Below the pieces are notes generated by a model that saw only the letters and a program-made list of their open reading frames with translations, did not search any database and was not told the origin of the DNA. Of a stretch of DNA of 64,000 bases, positions 48,194 to 58,214 are shown in pieces. Source of the DNA: Melanopsichium pennsylvanicum (lineage: Eukaryota > Basidiomycota > Ustilaginomycetes > Ustilaginales). The DNA is taken from the NCBI GenBank assembly GCA_900208305.1, contig OAPG01000002.1, positions 1,736,001-1,800,000 on the forward strand, given 5' to 3'. Numbering within the stretch: position 1 is the stretch's first letter; every line of letters begins with the position of its first letter. The translations under genes were made by a program, and so were the position numbers.

Positions 48194-51100
48194 ATGGACC
48201 CCTTTGCCGGCTACGCAGCTCTCGACAATCCACAACATTTCTGGGCTGAACTCGACGACATTCTAGATACCCCTTTCCAACCTCCGCAATCACCACCCCA
48301 TTCTCTTGCATCTTCATCGTCCAACCATACTGATATTCAAGCACAATCTCTACTTGAAGCAAAGCGCATCTATACCGCCAGCATACTCGCCAAATTTCTC
48401 CATCTATGCGCAGCTTCCTTCAACGCCCATCTCACCTCAGAATACAACCAAGAGTACTGCATAAATCGCCTCTTCTCCTCCACTGCTTTCCGAAATGACG
48501 CACACTCAACACTCGTCCATCCAACTACCAACGTTCCCATGCATCAGCTGGCTGCAGAAGAGGCCATACGCATCATGCAAACATCCACTTCAATACCTGT
48601 GCTCCTCATCACTTACGAAATCGTTCTCCAGTACGGTGAAGCGTTCCCATCAGCCTACAAGTCCATCCAGTCCAGTGCAACTACCGTCTCATTTGTCGGT
48701 GTTAGAGCTTTCCTCCATAGACTTGTGCATCAAATCTGGGCAGGAAGCTATGCAGCACAGGCAGACGCAAAGTTTGGCATCTCAGATCAACATGCTCCCG
48801 TTGGCTGGAATGGTGCACATTGGGACCAACATCAAGACCAAGCTTCCACTTCAAATGCTTCAACAACATACCCAACATCCACATCGCACATTCCAAAACC
48901 CTTGACGTCCTCTTCAGCATCTAACCACATTGCCATTCAGATCAGCTTGAGGGAGAAAGCAGTCCGTATGCTCTACGAAGTGTGTCGTGTACAGAAACTC
49001 GAAACGGCTCATCTCAAAGCGTTCGACGAGCGCTTCATTCATCACCTCTTTGATCTCGTCGAAGACACAAGATATCATCACGACGAGGACTTCAACTATC
49101 GCCTCATCAAACTGCTCGTCGCAGTTAACGAGCAGTACATGGTCTCTACCCTCACCTCGGACGCCGCTACCCACTCGGCCTCCACACCTGGCCAGATCAA
49201 TTCCACTCCGCCAGCATCTCGACCAACCAACTTGGTCCTCAGCGTGCTTCAACAGCGTTTGAACGCCAGCAAAACCTTTGGCGAGAATCTCATCTTTATG
49301 CTCAACCGAGCTTCCAGTTCCGACGTCGAGGACGTTTGCATGCAATTGCTCGTCTTGAAACTGCTTTACCTTCTCTTCACCACAAAAGAGACTGCCTGCT
49401 ATTTCTACACCAACGACCTACGTGTACTTGTCGATATCTTTGTTCGCCAACTCCACGATCTTCCCGACGAAAGCGAGTCATTGCGTCATACCTACCTTCG
49501 CGTTCTCCACCCGTTGCTTACAAACACCCAACTCTGCACCTACCCGTACAAACGCCCCCAGATCCGACGCTTGCTCAACGGTCTCATCGCACACGGCCAT
49601 CTCAGCGACATTAGCGCAACCACAAAGAGATTGGTAGACCGATGCTTGCGCGCCGAATGGTGTGTAGAGCTTGACAGGTTGGATGGTACTGAAAGAGTCG
49701 TCAAAGTAGAACCAATCGGAGGTGGAGAGGCACACAGCAAAATTATGCAGCCGGGTGTGACCACCGAAGGATTACCCATGTTGGCAACCAAGATCAAGGA
49801 GCACAGCAACTCGGTACAGGCCACTGCTGATTCTTTAGCCATCACCACCCAGGATCAAGTGATTAGCTCTCACAGCATCAGTACGACCGTGTCTCCTACG
49901 AGTACAGATTCGTCAGTGGTTAACCCCAAGCACGAAGCCGCTCACTCTAGCGGTTCTCTGAGCGTACCATCGACGTCAAGAACGCGCGATAAAAGAGTAG
50001 CATCGCTCTCCCACCCACGTGTTGTCTCTTCAACATCAACATCGTTCACCGAGGACGGCAACGTGTTACTACGTCCCACCTCTGCAGCATCGCTGAGTAG
50101 TGCTTCGGGGAAACATGCTAGAAGAGCGGTATCTGCACAAAGCGCTCCGTGTACACCTCCTAGGGTGGCTTCGCCTGCCTTGAACGTATGGCGTCAAAAT
50201 TCTCGATTGTCCGAATTGTCCTCGCCCGCGGATGAAGCGGATGATGCGATGAGTACAAGTTCGTCTTGGCATGCCAACATGGTCGAAGATCCCTCTTCAA
50301 GTTTGGAATCATCGCGCAATCAGTACCATGCTCGTTCTGCAGAAGTTGGTGGGTGTAACGCGATGAGCATAGGGTCGTCCCAATTCTACCAAAGTGTGGT
50401 AGCGCAAGAAACTGCGGTGCCTAGGGTTGGTAGTCGTTTGAGGAGTACCAGCATCGGTGAAAACGGTGAGAGCAATATGCATATGATGCTTGACTCAGCC
50501 TTGTCGACGTCTTCGTCTTCTAGAGATGATCATGGTACTCTTGACTTGGTTCAAGGTTCGAAACCTAACATTGTTGTTGGTGGTGTAAGTTCGATGGACG
50601 AGAATAAGAGAGAAGGTCAAGTAAGAGAACAAGGTAGTAGTATAAAGACGATGATGGAAAGATCGAATTGTGATGTGCCAAAGAGACGAAAACCACCACA
50701 ACCACCAAGTCATCTTCAGACGAGGAGAGCAATGCAGTTGTCCACATCTGAACCCCAAATGCAGTTGGTTTCTTCCGCTGCATCATCATCCACCACCGTC
50801 GAATCTGGGTTGTATGGTTTGGCCAAGAGTGATAGCAGTTCGGTAAATGAGGATGTGGGTGCGGGTGCAGGTGGGGGGGTTAGTCAGTTTACAGTTCGGG
50901 TGAATAAACAATTTCGTGGTAGCAGTGGTGGTGTTGGTAGGAGAAGACCCCCTCCTCCTCCTCCTCCACCACCACCACCACCTTCTTGTTCTGCTTCAAC
51001 TTTTTCTCATACAACCTCAACATACATGGACAGTTTGGGAGAAAGGGATGATGAAACTCAACAACAATCTGCTCAAGATACACCCACCATGGGAGTTGAA

Positions 51101-51205
51101 ATTGGAGTTGGGATTGAGGAGAAGAATGGTGATGATGATGATTTGGCAAGTGAAAAGAGTTTTTATATTGCAGAGAGGTTAAGGAGAGGTTTAAGAATTC
51201 GATGA
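48194..51205 (+). CDS. LDB17: SPIN90/Ldb17 (Dip1) family Arp2/3 regulator
   Basis: Members of this family activate Arp2/3 without a pre-existing filament and seed actin at endocytic patches. Intronless, 1003 aa from ATG (MDPFAGYAALDNPQHFW). The armadillo-like conserved region covers about 20-470. The hallmark part reads LLVLKLLYLLFTTKETACYF, YTNDLRVLVDIFVRQLHDLP and SLRHTYLRVLHPLLTNTQL, near 384-455. The second half is disordered and Ser-rich. Near 919-931 there is an uninterrupted run of about 13 Pro (RRPPPPPPP...), a probable SH3 or profilin ligand; yeast Ldb17 uses its Pro-rich tail in the same way to bind SH3 proteins. Yeast Ldb17 is 491 aa, so the tail here is about twice as long. Confidence 0.9.
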   Translation: MDPFAGYAALDNPQHFWAELDDILDTPFQPPQSPPHSLASSSSNHTDIQAQSLLEAKRIYTASILAKFLHLCAASFNAHLTSEYNQEYCINRLFSSTAFRNDAHSTLVHPTTNVPMHQLAAEEAIRIMQTSTSIPVLLITYEIVLQYGEAFPSAYKSIQSSATTVSFVGVRAFLHRLVHQIWAGSYAAQADAKFGISDQHAPVGWNGAHWDQHQDQASTSNASTTYPTSTSHIPKPLTSSSASNHIAIQISLREKAVRMLYEVCRVQKLETAHLKAFDERFIHHLFDLVEDTRYHHDEDFNYRLIKLLVAVNEQYMVSTLTSDAATHSASTPGQINSTPPASRPTNLVLSVLQQRLNASKTFGENLIFMLNRASSSDVEDVCMQLLVLKLLYLLFTTKETACYFYTNDLRVLVDIFVRQLHDLPDESESLRHTYLRVLHPLLTNTQLCTYPYKRPQIRRLLNGLIAHGHLSDISATTKRLVDRCLRAEWCVELDRLDGTERVVKVEPIGGGEAHSKIMQPGVTTEGLPMLATKIKEHSNSVQATADSLAITTQDQVISSHSISTTVSPTSTDSSVVNPKHEAAHSSGSLSVPSTSRTRDKRVASLSHPRVVSSTSTSFTEDGNVLLRPTSAASLSSASGKHARRAVSAQSAPCTPPRVASPALNVWRQNSRLSELSSPADEADDAMSTSSSWHANMVEDPSSSLESSRNQYHARSAEVGGCNAMSIGSSQFYQSVVAQETAVPRVGSRLRSTSIGENGESNMHMMLDSALSTSSSSRDDHGTLDLVQGSKPNIVVGGVSSMDENKREGQVREQGSSIKTMMERSNCDVPKRRKPPQPPSHLQTRRAMQLSTSEPQMQLVSSAASSSTTVESGLYGLAKSDSSSVNEDVGAGAGGGVSQFTVRVNKQFRGSSGGVGRRRPPPPPPPPPPPPSCSASTFSHTTSTYMDSLGERDDETQQQSAQDTPTMGVEIGVGIEEKNGDDDDLASEKSFYIAERLRRGLRIR

Positions 51206-51492
51206 ACAAAATTTGTAAATTTATTATTAATTATACTATTGTTTTTTTTGCACTAATTTATCTTTTTTTTTTTTTTCCAAATAATCACAGATTTGAAAAA
51301 AAGGGAGGTAAAAAAAAAAGGTTTGATATGGTGTTGTGTGATAGAGGTTACATAGTGGTATTTGATAAAGAGTCTTGTGCCTGAGAGTATGAACGATAAT
51401 ATCGCAAAAGAAAGCAGCATGGATGAATGTTATCATTATAAACATTTTATATCGAGGGTAAATTCGTATACGTATGACATAAGATATTATTG
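51206..51492. other. Convergent intergenic region LDB17 / hydroxylase
   Basis: About 290 bp, AT-rich with T-runs. No gene was seen. Confidence 0.5.
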
Positions 51493-52602
51493 TTAGGAAA
51501 CTGAATGTTTGAGAGCATATTGCAAAGCAGGTTGATCCATCGAATCATTCCAATTGATATTTTGTTTTGTTCCTTCAATCCTTTCCTTTTTAGTACCAAA
51601 AATCGTATCCCATAATCTTGTCTGTTTACCATAATTACCTGACTTTTTCCATCCATGACGATGATGAATATCATGATCTTCCAAACACAATTCAGCGTTG
51701 ATATACCTTAAAGGCCATGTTGCAGGATTTTGAAAATATCCTCTTAATCCACTATGTCCACTAGCTTCAATGAAAAGAATGTAACAAGTGCTAATCCACC
51801 ATGTTGCAAAATTTATACGCCAAGTTAACCAAGCTAGAATTGGAATTCCTACCATGTCAAAAAATTCTTGTTCGTGATCAGCAAAAGCTCCTAAAGCAGC
51901 AATAGGATGTTTGGTGGTATGATGTTTACGATGAAACCTCCAAAGAAAATCCACTTGGTGCATTAATCGATGATACCAGTAGAAATAAAAATCTACGGCT
52001 ATGGCAAACATGAACAAATTCACCGGTAACATTAAAATCGTCTTTACATCCACCAAAGGTTCTTCCGGATTGTAAAGGTAAGGAATTGAGATAAGAGAAC
52101 GAGAAATGACAACCATAACAAGTCCAATAGCTACATTAGCTGTATCCAAATCAGGTACACCATCCCTTTCTGCACTACCATCAAATGTACCAAATTTCAT
52201 CGTCATTTCATTACACCATTTAAATATTCCAGTACCAAACCAGATGAAATAAACCAAATACGAAATCGTGGCAACATAAACAGGTACCTTAATCCCAGTA
52301 GATTGTGTGAAAAACCAATGAACCAACAAAGGTGCGACAGCCTTAGGTAGCACATTTAAATGCATTTTCCATATAGGATATACTGGAACAGGTGCATCCT
52401 TTGGGAAAACAGGTGGTTTGGGTCGAGGTGATTCCGAATTGTTAGGTGCAACTCCAAGACGAACCAAAGATCGTTCGAAAAAATTCCATTCGTGACTGGG
52501 TTTGGTATGCCACGTTGCCGTCATTCGACCTTTGTTGGGTCGTTGGAGAGGCGTGCTAGCCATTTGGGTAGTAGTTTTCATAGATGTCTCGGTGGACGAC
52601 AT
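51493..52602 (-). CDS. Fatty acid hydroxylase / sterol desaturase superfamily membrane enzyme
   Basis: Di-iron membrane oxygenase. Intronless, 369 aa from the ATG at 52602 (MSSTETSMKTTTQM). The open frame upstream starts with TTG. Histidine boxes: HRLMH (H-x3-H), HRKHH (H-x2-HH) near 205-220, and HDIHHRHG (H-x2-HH) near 310, with an additional HSGLRG between. Hydrophobic segments at about 90-110, 125-145, 180-200 and 255-275 give the usual ER-membrane topology. The superfamily includes sterol C4-methyl oxidase, sterol C5 desaturase and sphingolipid or fatty-acid hydroxylases; smut glycolipid hydroxylases also belong to it. The sequence does not decide which. The gene uses A/T-ended codons. 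Confidence 0.9.
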   Translation of the reverse strand: MSSTETSMKTTTQMASTPLQRPNKGRMTATWHTKPSHEWNFFERSLVRLGVAPNNSESPRPKPPVFPKDAPVPVYPIWKMHLNVLPKAVAPLLVHWFFTQSTGIKVPVYVATISYLVYFIWFGTGIFKWCNEMTMKFGTFDGSAERDGVPDLDTANVAIGLVMVVISRSLISIPYLYNPEEPLVDVKTILMLPVNLFMFAIAVDFYFYWYHRLMHQVDFLWRFHRKHHTTKHPIAALGAFADHEQEFFDMVGIPILAWLTWRINFATWWISTCYILFIEASGHSGLRGYFQNPATWPLRYINAELCLEDHDIHHRHGWKKSGNYGKQTRLWDTIFGTKKERIEGTKQNINWNDSMDQPALQYALKHSVS

Positions 52603-53453
52603 GACGGTGGTTTGTTTTTGACGCTGCAGTACAGCGAAAAAGATGTTGGGGGAGGGGGGGGGGGAGTGAATCAATGACGGTGAAAGAGGTGAGAATAGGG
52701 AGAATAGGATTCCCCTTCTTATACGTCGTCAACAGACACAGTCTGCAGAGATCACATTTCGAAGCTTCTCCATTCGCTTAATGCAGTAGAATAAGCGTAG
52801 TTGATGTTTGACAGCAAAGCTGAGGTGAATGAATGAGTGAGTGAGTGCTATACTGTTTTCAAAAATAGGATATAATGTTGAAAGAGAGCTTCAAAATAAA
52901 GGCGAGAGCGGTGGGCACTCTTTGAACCTCGCTTAGGCGGATCCGACAAACAAGTGGGTTTGCTACCGCAGTTGGGCGTTTTTACCCTTTAAATCTGAGA
53001 AAAGTCGATAGGTTTTTGACAGATTGGCGCGTGAAATAGTTAGTCCAACAATTTACATAAGTCAAAGAAAGGCGGTTTCGCGCCATATTCGTCGCTATCC
53101 TTTCGTGCACCTTCCACCGCTATGATTGCTTGACACGATATTCTGTTCAAGTAAATTTAAGCAATCTTGACGTTCCTCGTACACTTTTACGTCCTTTTGA
53201 TTGCGCACTTGCTCTCTCTCCATCCCTTCACGAATAGGTCGCAAACTGTCAACTTTGTCAAACATGAACTGTATTTAATATGCATATACTACTCTGTTCA
53301 GAATCTTTGTTTTGCAAGATACAAGCAAGAAAACAAACAAAAACACACTTTGCTGCTGTGACACTTTGAATCCAGCAAGAATCTCGATCGAATCACTTGC
53401 CTAACCTCCGCCCCTCCCTCTCTCGTTCTGATTCCACCTCTTTCTTCCGTCGT
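52603..53453. other. Intergenic region ALE1 / hydroxylase
   Basis: About 850 bp between two minus-strand genes. It holds two E2F/MBF-like GC words (listed separately). No gene was seen. Confidence 0.5.
53026..53084. promoter_or_regulatory. Two E2F/MBF-like sites
   Basis: GGCGCGTGAAA at 53026-53036 (the reverse of TTTCACGCGCC) and TTTCGCGCC at 53076-53084 both fit the E2F/MBF core and are 40 bp apart. They lie about 430-480 bp upstream of the hydroxylase start. Cell-cycle control is only suggested by the words. Confidence 0.35.
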
Positions 53454-55154
53454 CTATGAAATCGGTTCCGGAGCTAAAGCGGTAATCTTTTCGTCCTCTT
53501 TCTCACCATCAACATTTGAACCATTTATACCGTTGCTGTTGCTAGAATACGAATTTGCATTTGTTACTCTCCTCTTGAATGCCTCTGCATCGGAATCTGC
53601 ATCCGTTGTAAACCCACTGGCAAATGAACTCTGCTCCTGTTTACCACTCTTCCTAATTTTTCCACTCTTTTTATCCAAAACTTTACCCAAACCATTCTGA
53701 AACCCAATCATCGCAACAAAAGTGACGATATGACCGTAAAAGTAAACCGCCTTCCATCCAGCAATACTCGCCTTGAACTCGAGCAACATAAAAGGTGCCA
53801 CTGCGTAGTTCAACGTTAACTGCGATACCAAGATGGATGCAGTACAATACACCAATTGTGCTGCACTAAACGTGTGCAAATTGGTGAACATCGGATTGGC
53901 CACATTGGGCTGAGCGAAAAATAGGGGTCTCACATGACGTCTCAACATCTTTGCAGCACTTTGCATGAATCCAGCCAATACAAACGAAAGGTAATAACCT
54001 GGTTCCAAACCATGCCAAAACGCAGAAGTGCAAAAGGTGGTCATGGTAGATTTGAATCCGGGTTTCTTACCAGGTCGAGCAATTCGTTTGTAAACATTGT
54101 TCCTCAACCATACGTTGGTGTTCATATTCCATGCATCCAAAAGTTCCTTCCAGTTATTGGCAAATTCGATCTTGGCAATGTCAACGTTCTTACATCGATC
54201 CCATCTCGTTTTACCATTCACCGCATTAACACCATTGTACCCGAGTCCCGAAAGAATGCATGCACCATCGGTGAGAGACCAGATTCCGTAGTACTTTGTT
54301 CTAGCCATGAACCCGGCGATCTGGATCCACACCAATTTCTCGTACCAAGCCAGATGCGATAAGCCTCCGTGAAGACCGATGAGTTTCTCGTAGCTGAAGG
54401 CCGGAGCGTAGAGGGTGTAGATGGCCATAAATCCCAAACCGGTACAAAGTGAAAACAGTGAGGCGGCGATACGACCACGTGGGTAATTGATCGAGTTGGT
54501 GCCAGCTGCTGCTGCTGCTGTTGTTGTTGTTGTTGCTTTTTCTTTACCCTTTGGTGATACGAAGAGTTGACCGGTGGACCAAGCTCGATAATCGCAAAAG
54601 CGAGTGGAAGGGCCGATGAGTACTCCAGGAAAGTAGAAAGCATAACCTAAGAATTCGAGCAGATCTGGCATTTTGGTGATCCTGGATTTCTTCTGAGCTT
54701 CATCGCACTGATCAAATGTACGAATTTGACCGTCGTAGCAATCCCAGGCGAAAGTGGAGAGGTTCATTACGGCCACCATTTGCATGGCCGTGATTTCGAT
54801 GGTGCTCAACGGGATCGCGCCAAACTTTCGCACCGCATGGTTATAGGTTAGATGCGACATTTGAAGAGCGAAAACGAGCCATGCCATATTCTTCCCACCG
54901 ATGCGCAACTTGCAAATGTAGTAAGTGGCCAGGGCTGAGCCAAACAGTTGAAGGAAGCCATTGTAGAGGTTGAGGATAGGTACGAGGAAGACGAACGAGA
55001 CAGATAAGGAGTAAAGATGTTTTAGAGGCGCCGAGGGAATATAAGGGAAGAGAGCGGCTAGCGGAAAAGCGAGCAAGAGGCAGGTGAAAAGTTTGATGTA
55101 GTCGATGGGAGCACCAGCTGCGTCTGCAATGGGAGAAAAGATATTCTCTAACAT
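53454..55154 (-). CDS. ALE1: Lysophospholipid acyltransferase, MBOAT family (Ale1/Lpt1)
   Basis: ER enzyme that re-acylates lysophospholipids (Lands cycle). Intronless, 566 aa from ATG (MLENIFSPIADAAGAPIDYI). About ten hydrophobic segments. Conserved parts include LTYNHAVRKFGAIPLSTIEI, MPDLLEFLGYAFYFPGVLIG, RTKYYGIWSLTDGACILSGL, and the MBOAT active-site pair: Asn in MNTNVWLRNNVYKRIARPGK and His in CTSAFWHGLEPGYYLSF. Near residue 205 there is a short, low-complexity insert rich in Thr and Ala (KATTTTTAAAAAGT) in a loop. The end is a hydrophilic tail with basic DKKSGKIRKSGKQEQ. Length is slightly less than that of yeast Ale1 (619 aa). Confidence 0.95.
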   Translation of the reverse strand: MLENIFSPIADAAGAPIDYIKLFTCLLLAFPLAALFPYIPSAPLKHLYSLSVSFVFLVPILNLYNGFLQLFGSALATYYICKLRIGGKNMAWLVFALQMSHLTYNHAVRKFGAIPLSTIEITAMQMVAVMNLSTFAWDCYDGQIRTFDQCDEAQKKSRITKMPDLLEFLGYAFYFPGVLIGPSTRFCDYRAWSTGQLFVSPKGKEKATTTTTAAAAAGTNSINYPRGRIAASLFSLCTGLGFMAIYTLYAPAFSYEKLIGLHGGLSHLAWYEKLVWIQIAGFMARTKYYGIWSLTDGACILSGLGYNGVNAVNGKTRWDRCKNVDIAKIEFANNWKELLDAWNMNTNVWLRNNVYKRIARPGKKPGFKSTMTTFCTSAFWHGLEPGYYLSFVLAGFMQSAAKMLRRHVRPLFFAQPNVANPMFTNLHTFSAAQLVYCTASILVSQLTLNYAVAPFMLLEFKASIAGWKAVYFYGHIVTFVAMIGFQNGLGKVLDKKSGKIRKSGKQEQSSFASGFTTDADSDAEAFKRRVTNANSYSSNSNGINGSNVDGEKEDEKITALAPEPIS

Positions 55155-55915
55155 CTTTTCGACAAAGTATTGTTTCTAGCACCCTGACACTATCAACATG
55201 GAAAACGGAGGTGATGATGATGATGTTAGTGATCAAGCCAACGGCCTTGGAAATTGTCACGGGAGACAAGAGAGGTTACAGTATACACTCAACGTGACTG
55301 ATTCGGCGTTACCGAACCAGAAGAACTCGCCAACCCTGAAATGAAGGCGGGGAAGTGAAAAAGAGAAAAGAAAAGTAATATTTGAAACCAAAAAGAAAGT
55401 CAAAAAAAATCCAAAAATCAGAGTTCAAAAACCTGAACGATCAGCGAAATGTATGTGATTTTGTCGAGGCTGGCCCGAGCAAATACAGTAAATTACAATC
55501 TACAGAACTCGTTTAATCCTCCAACGTCATCTATCGCACACAGATCAAACACTTCAAGATTCCATGGATCGGATCGATCGATCGCTCGTTCGCACTCACG
55601 CACACTCAATGTCGGGTTGAAACCCGAAAAGTCGACTTACGGTGAGACAAAAAAAAATTGAATTGCATCCTTTTTCTCACATCGCATTTGCTTCCGATAC
55701 CGATATCTGTTCAAGAGCACTGTCGGCTGAATCCGATATCCACTTACAGTATTTCCAACTTTTGACCGTGTGAATTTACTGTATATCACTTTTGACAGTC
55801 ATGACTCCCTGACCCTTTCCATAACACCAAAAAAAGCTTGACCGAATCAATCAAAGCCAAAATAAAACAACAAGTGTAGGATCATAAATGCATTGAAAAC
55901 ATAGATATGTGTCAT
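55155..55915. other. Intergenic region MCA1 / ALE1
   Basis: About 760 bp. TACWGTA motifs occur at about 55277, 55484, 55745 and 55777, the densest set in the window. No gene was seen. Confidence 0.55.
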
Positions 55916-57145
55916 TTACAAAACGAAAAGCAAGTCCATGTCAATCGGATGACTTGAGCTCAACTGCGGCTTTTGACTGTACTTGTTAGCCAAAACATCC
56001 CTGACCGCATTCAACATCTGCTTGTACGTCAACTGCGGATACTGATTCATTACGCTCAAAAACGCAAACGAACATGCTCCCGTAGCTTTGCCTGCTTCCG
56101 TCGCATCCGCGCTCGTCTGCGAATCCTTGCATCCACTCAACATGACCACATCCGCTCCACTCGATCGTGTCTGCTTGGTCACCTCTTCCGCGCCGTTGGT
56201 GTTTTTCGCCGTGTTAAAGGTGGAAAACAGTCCCTTGGCCATGCCCATCACATCACCGCGTGCATAGTTGAGAGCAGCTCCCATCAGTCCCTTGCCTACA
56301 CCAGCAAACACGTTGGCCTCTTTGATATTGCCCGACGTGGTGTACACGTATGGTAGATCGAGCGCGGTTCCAGAGTGGCAAGAGTCAAAGATGGCAGTGA
56401 GTCGACATCCCACGGGAAGTGGTCGCACAAGGATGGCGTGAAGCTCATCGTCTTCCATCTGCCCCGCCTGCTGATAATCCACAGGAATGATGGTCTCGTT
56501 GTATCCATCTGCTTCGTCACCCTGGGATGCTTTCGCCTGTCCACCATGCCCCGAGTAGTGGAAAAAGAGCGCGTCACCCGCTTGAGCCCCTCGGACGAGC
56601 CAGTGCATCGCTGCAGTCATGTTCTGACGTGTGGGGATCGAGCGTGCGTCACGCTGATCATCGGTGAGCACAACCATGTCGTCATCCTTGTAGCCTCGCT
56701 GGCGGAGGAACTGCTTGACGTTCTTGACATCGTTGATACAACCTCGCAGCTCGCCGTTTTGGCCGAAATAGTTGATGCCAATCAAGAGCGCTTTGCGCTT
56801 ACCCTGCATCGTCGAATACTCGTAGCGCACATTGCCCATCATTCCTCCCTGCGGGTTGTAGTTGACATGGTTGGTGGCATATTCGGGTGGACCAATAGGC
56901 CCGTTGGAGGGTGGTGCATAGCCGTAGCCCATCTGACCCTGGACGCCACCAGGGGGAGGATGCGAAGGCGGTCCGTATCCGCGACCCCCGCCACCATAAC
57001 CCATCGGAGGAGGAGGCGGACCGGGAGGCATGCCGTAGCCGTATCCGGGCTGACCATAGCCTTGTGGTGGGGCTGGGAAGCCTCCTCCACCACCACCGCC
57101 GTGGGACTGTTGATAATGATAGCCTCCCTGACCTGGATACGCCAT
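55916..57145 (-). CDS. MCA1: Metacaspase
   Basis: Caspase-like cysteine protease that cleaves after Arg/Lys and acts in protein quality control and stress-induced death. Intronless, 409 aa from the ATG at 57145 (MAYPGQGGYHYQQSHGGGGG). The frame upstream starts with GTG. An N-terminal prodomain of about 120 residues is Gly/Tyr/Pro/Gln-rich, with PGPPPPPMGYGG, as in type I fungal metacaspases. The p20-like core begins KRKALLIGINYFGQNGELRG, with catalytic His in DALFFHYSGHGGQ (about residue 205) and catalytic Cys in LTAIFDSCHSGTALDLPYVY. The C-terminal p10-like part ends SSHPIDMDLLFVL. All key residues are present. Confidence 0.97.
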   Translation of the reverse strand: MAYPGQGGYHYQQSHGGGGGGGFPAPPQGYGQPGYGYGMPPGPPPPPMGYGGGGRGYGPPSHPPPGGVQGQMGYGYAPPSNGPIGPPEYATNHVNYNPQGGMMGNVRYEYSTMQGKRKALLIGINYFGQNGELRGCINDVKNVKQFLRQRGYKDDDMVVLTDDQRDARSIPTRQNMTAAMHWLVRGAQAGDALFFHYSGHGGQAKASQGDEADGYNETIIPVDYQQAGQMEDDELHAILVRPLPVGCRLTAIFDSCHSGTALDLPYVYTTSGNIKEANVFAGVGKGLMGAALNYARGDVMGMAKGLFSTFNTAKNTNGAEEVTKQTRSSGADVVMLSGCKDSQTSADATEAGKATGACSFAFLSVMNQYPQLTYKQMLNAVRDVLANKYSQKPQLSSSHPIDMDLLFVL

Positions 57146-57721
57146 TGTCGCTGTATAGATCGCGTGTCTATTCGCTGATTTCACTGTGTTCGCTAATTAT
57201 GATGATGGTAGTTGTGCAACAGGATTGTAAATCTGGGTGGGTGATGAATGTCATGCAAATTAAGGTGATTGGTGTGTTGTGGTTGTCTTCTAGACAGCGG
57301 CAACTCATGTTGAGTTGCGTTTGCATGCATGCATGCAGCAGCAGCAGCAGCAGCAGCAGTTTGACGTGGAAAATTCCTTAAAGGAGGCGCGGGCCGTGCG
57401 TTGCGGGCGTAACCACCGCTGAGAGGGCTCTCACACAGCACGCAGCTGAAAAGCCTTCCGCTGTTGAAGCACCCGACCGGCGGCGCCTTGCTGTGGCGGT
57501 GTCCTTCATTCGCGCGAAAACTTCATGAAAACCAAGCGCATGAGCACGTGACCTGAAGCCTTTTCCATGATTTTGGGCGACCCTCTCTCCGCAAATATGG
57601 CAAGCATTATGAATTTCTGCATTCATCCCTACTACTTTGTACACCATCTTGTCACGAATCTCGATTCATCACTTTCTTACCACGAGGAGGCAAAGAGGGA
57701 AAAAGAAAAAAACAAGCAAAT
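57146..57721. other. Divergent intergenic region MCA1 / mS33
   Basis: About 575 bp. It contains a (CAG)n run near 57337-57360. No gene was seen. Confidence 0.55.
57337..57360. repeat. (CAG)n trinucleotide repeat
   Basis: About eight tandem AGC/CAG units in the intergenic region, preceded by a GCATGCATGCATGCA tetranucleotide run. Confidence 0.85.
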
Positions 57722-58214
57722 ATGAAGGTCGCTCCGTCCGCGACCGCGGTGACCTCTCTCAAGGCACTCCAGAGCAAGCTTTTCGGCACCACTTTCAACC
57801 CCACGCACGCACGCACTGGCGCCAAAGTATTGCGACAAAGGTTACAAGGTCCTTCCATGATCACCTACTACCCACCCACAGTCAACTTCCGATCCATCGA
57901 GAGACTCGCTCCTGCACTAGGCAGATTGCAAGACATTAGAGAGATCCAACGAGAGAAGGATGTAGAACGCAAAAAGATGTTGGGCAAAGGTCCTCCCAAG
58001 AAGGGTGAGTATCAAAGCGAAGCTCTCACTTTCTCTCTCTCTCTCTCACAGACTCAGGAGAAGGGCTGGGGATATGGGAGCTGCATTTTATCTTGTGACT
58101 GAGAGTGGAAGAAAGGGCAATGTTGACATGATATAATCTTCCTACTTTGTGATACGGTGACTTTTACCATCAGGCGAGGGTCGACGTGCGGCGATGAAGG
58201 GCAAAAAGAAGTAA
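57722..58214 (+). CDS. RSM27: Mitochondrial small ribosomal subunit protein mS33
   Basis: Component of the mitoribosomal small subunit (mS33; Rsm27 in yeast). Exons 57722-58004 and 58174-58214; the intron starts GTGAGT and ends CATCAG and includes a (CT)n stretch. Product is 107 aa, within the usual size for the family. Key segments: KALQSKLFGTTFNPTHARTG, AKVLRQRLQGPSMITYYPP and RLQDIREIQREKDVERKKML, ending with a basic, Gly/Lys-rich tail completed by exon 2 (GEGRRAAMKGKKK). The ATG at 57722 gives a short basic start, as expected for a mitochondrial protein. Confidence 0.9.

Noticed and set aside
56375..57178. 267-aa plus-strand frame opposite MCA1
   Set aside because: Shadow of the metacaspase gene, whose catalytic motifs are intact on the minus strand.
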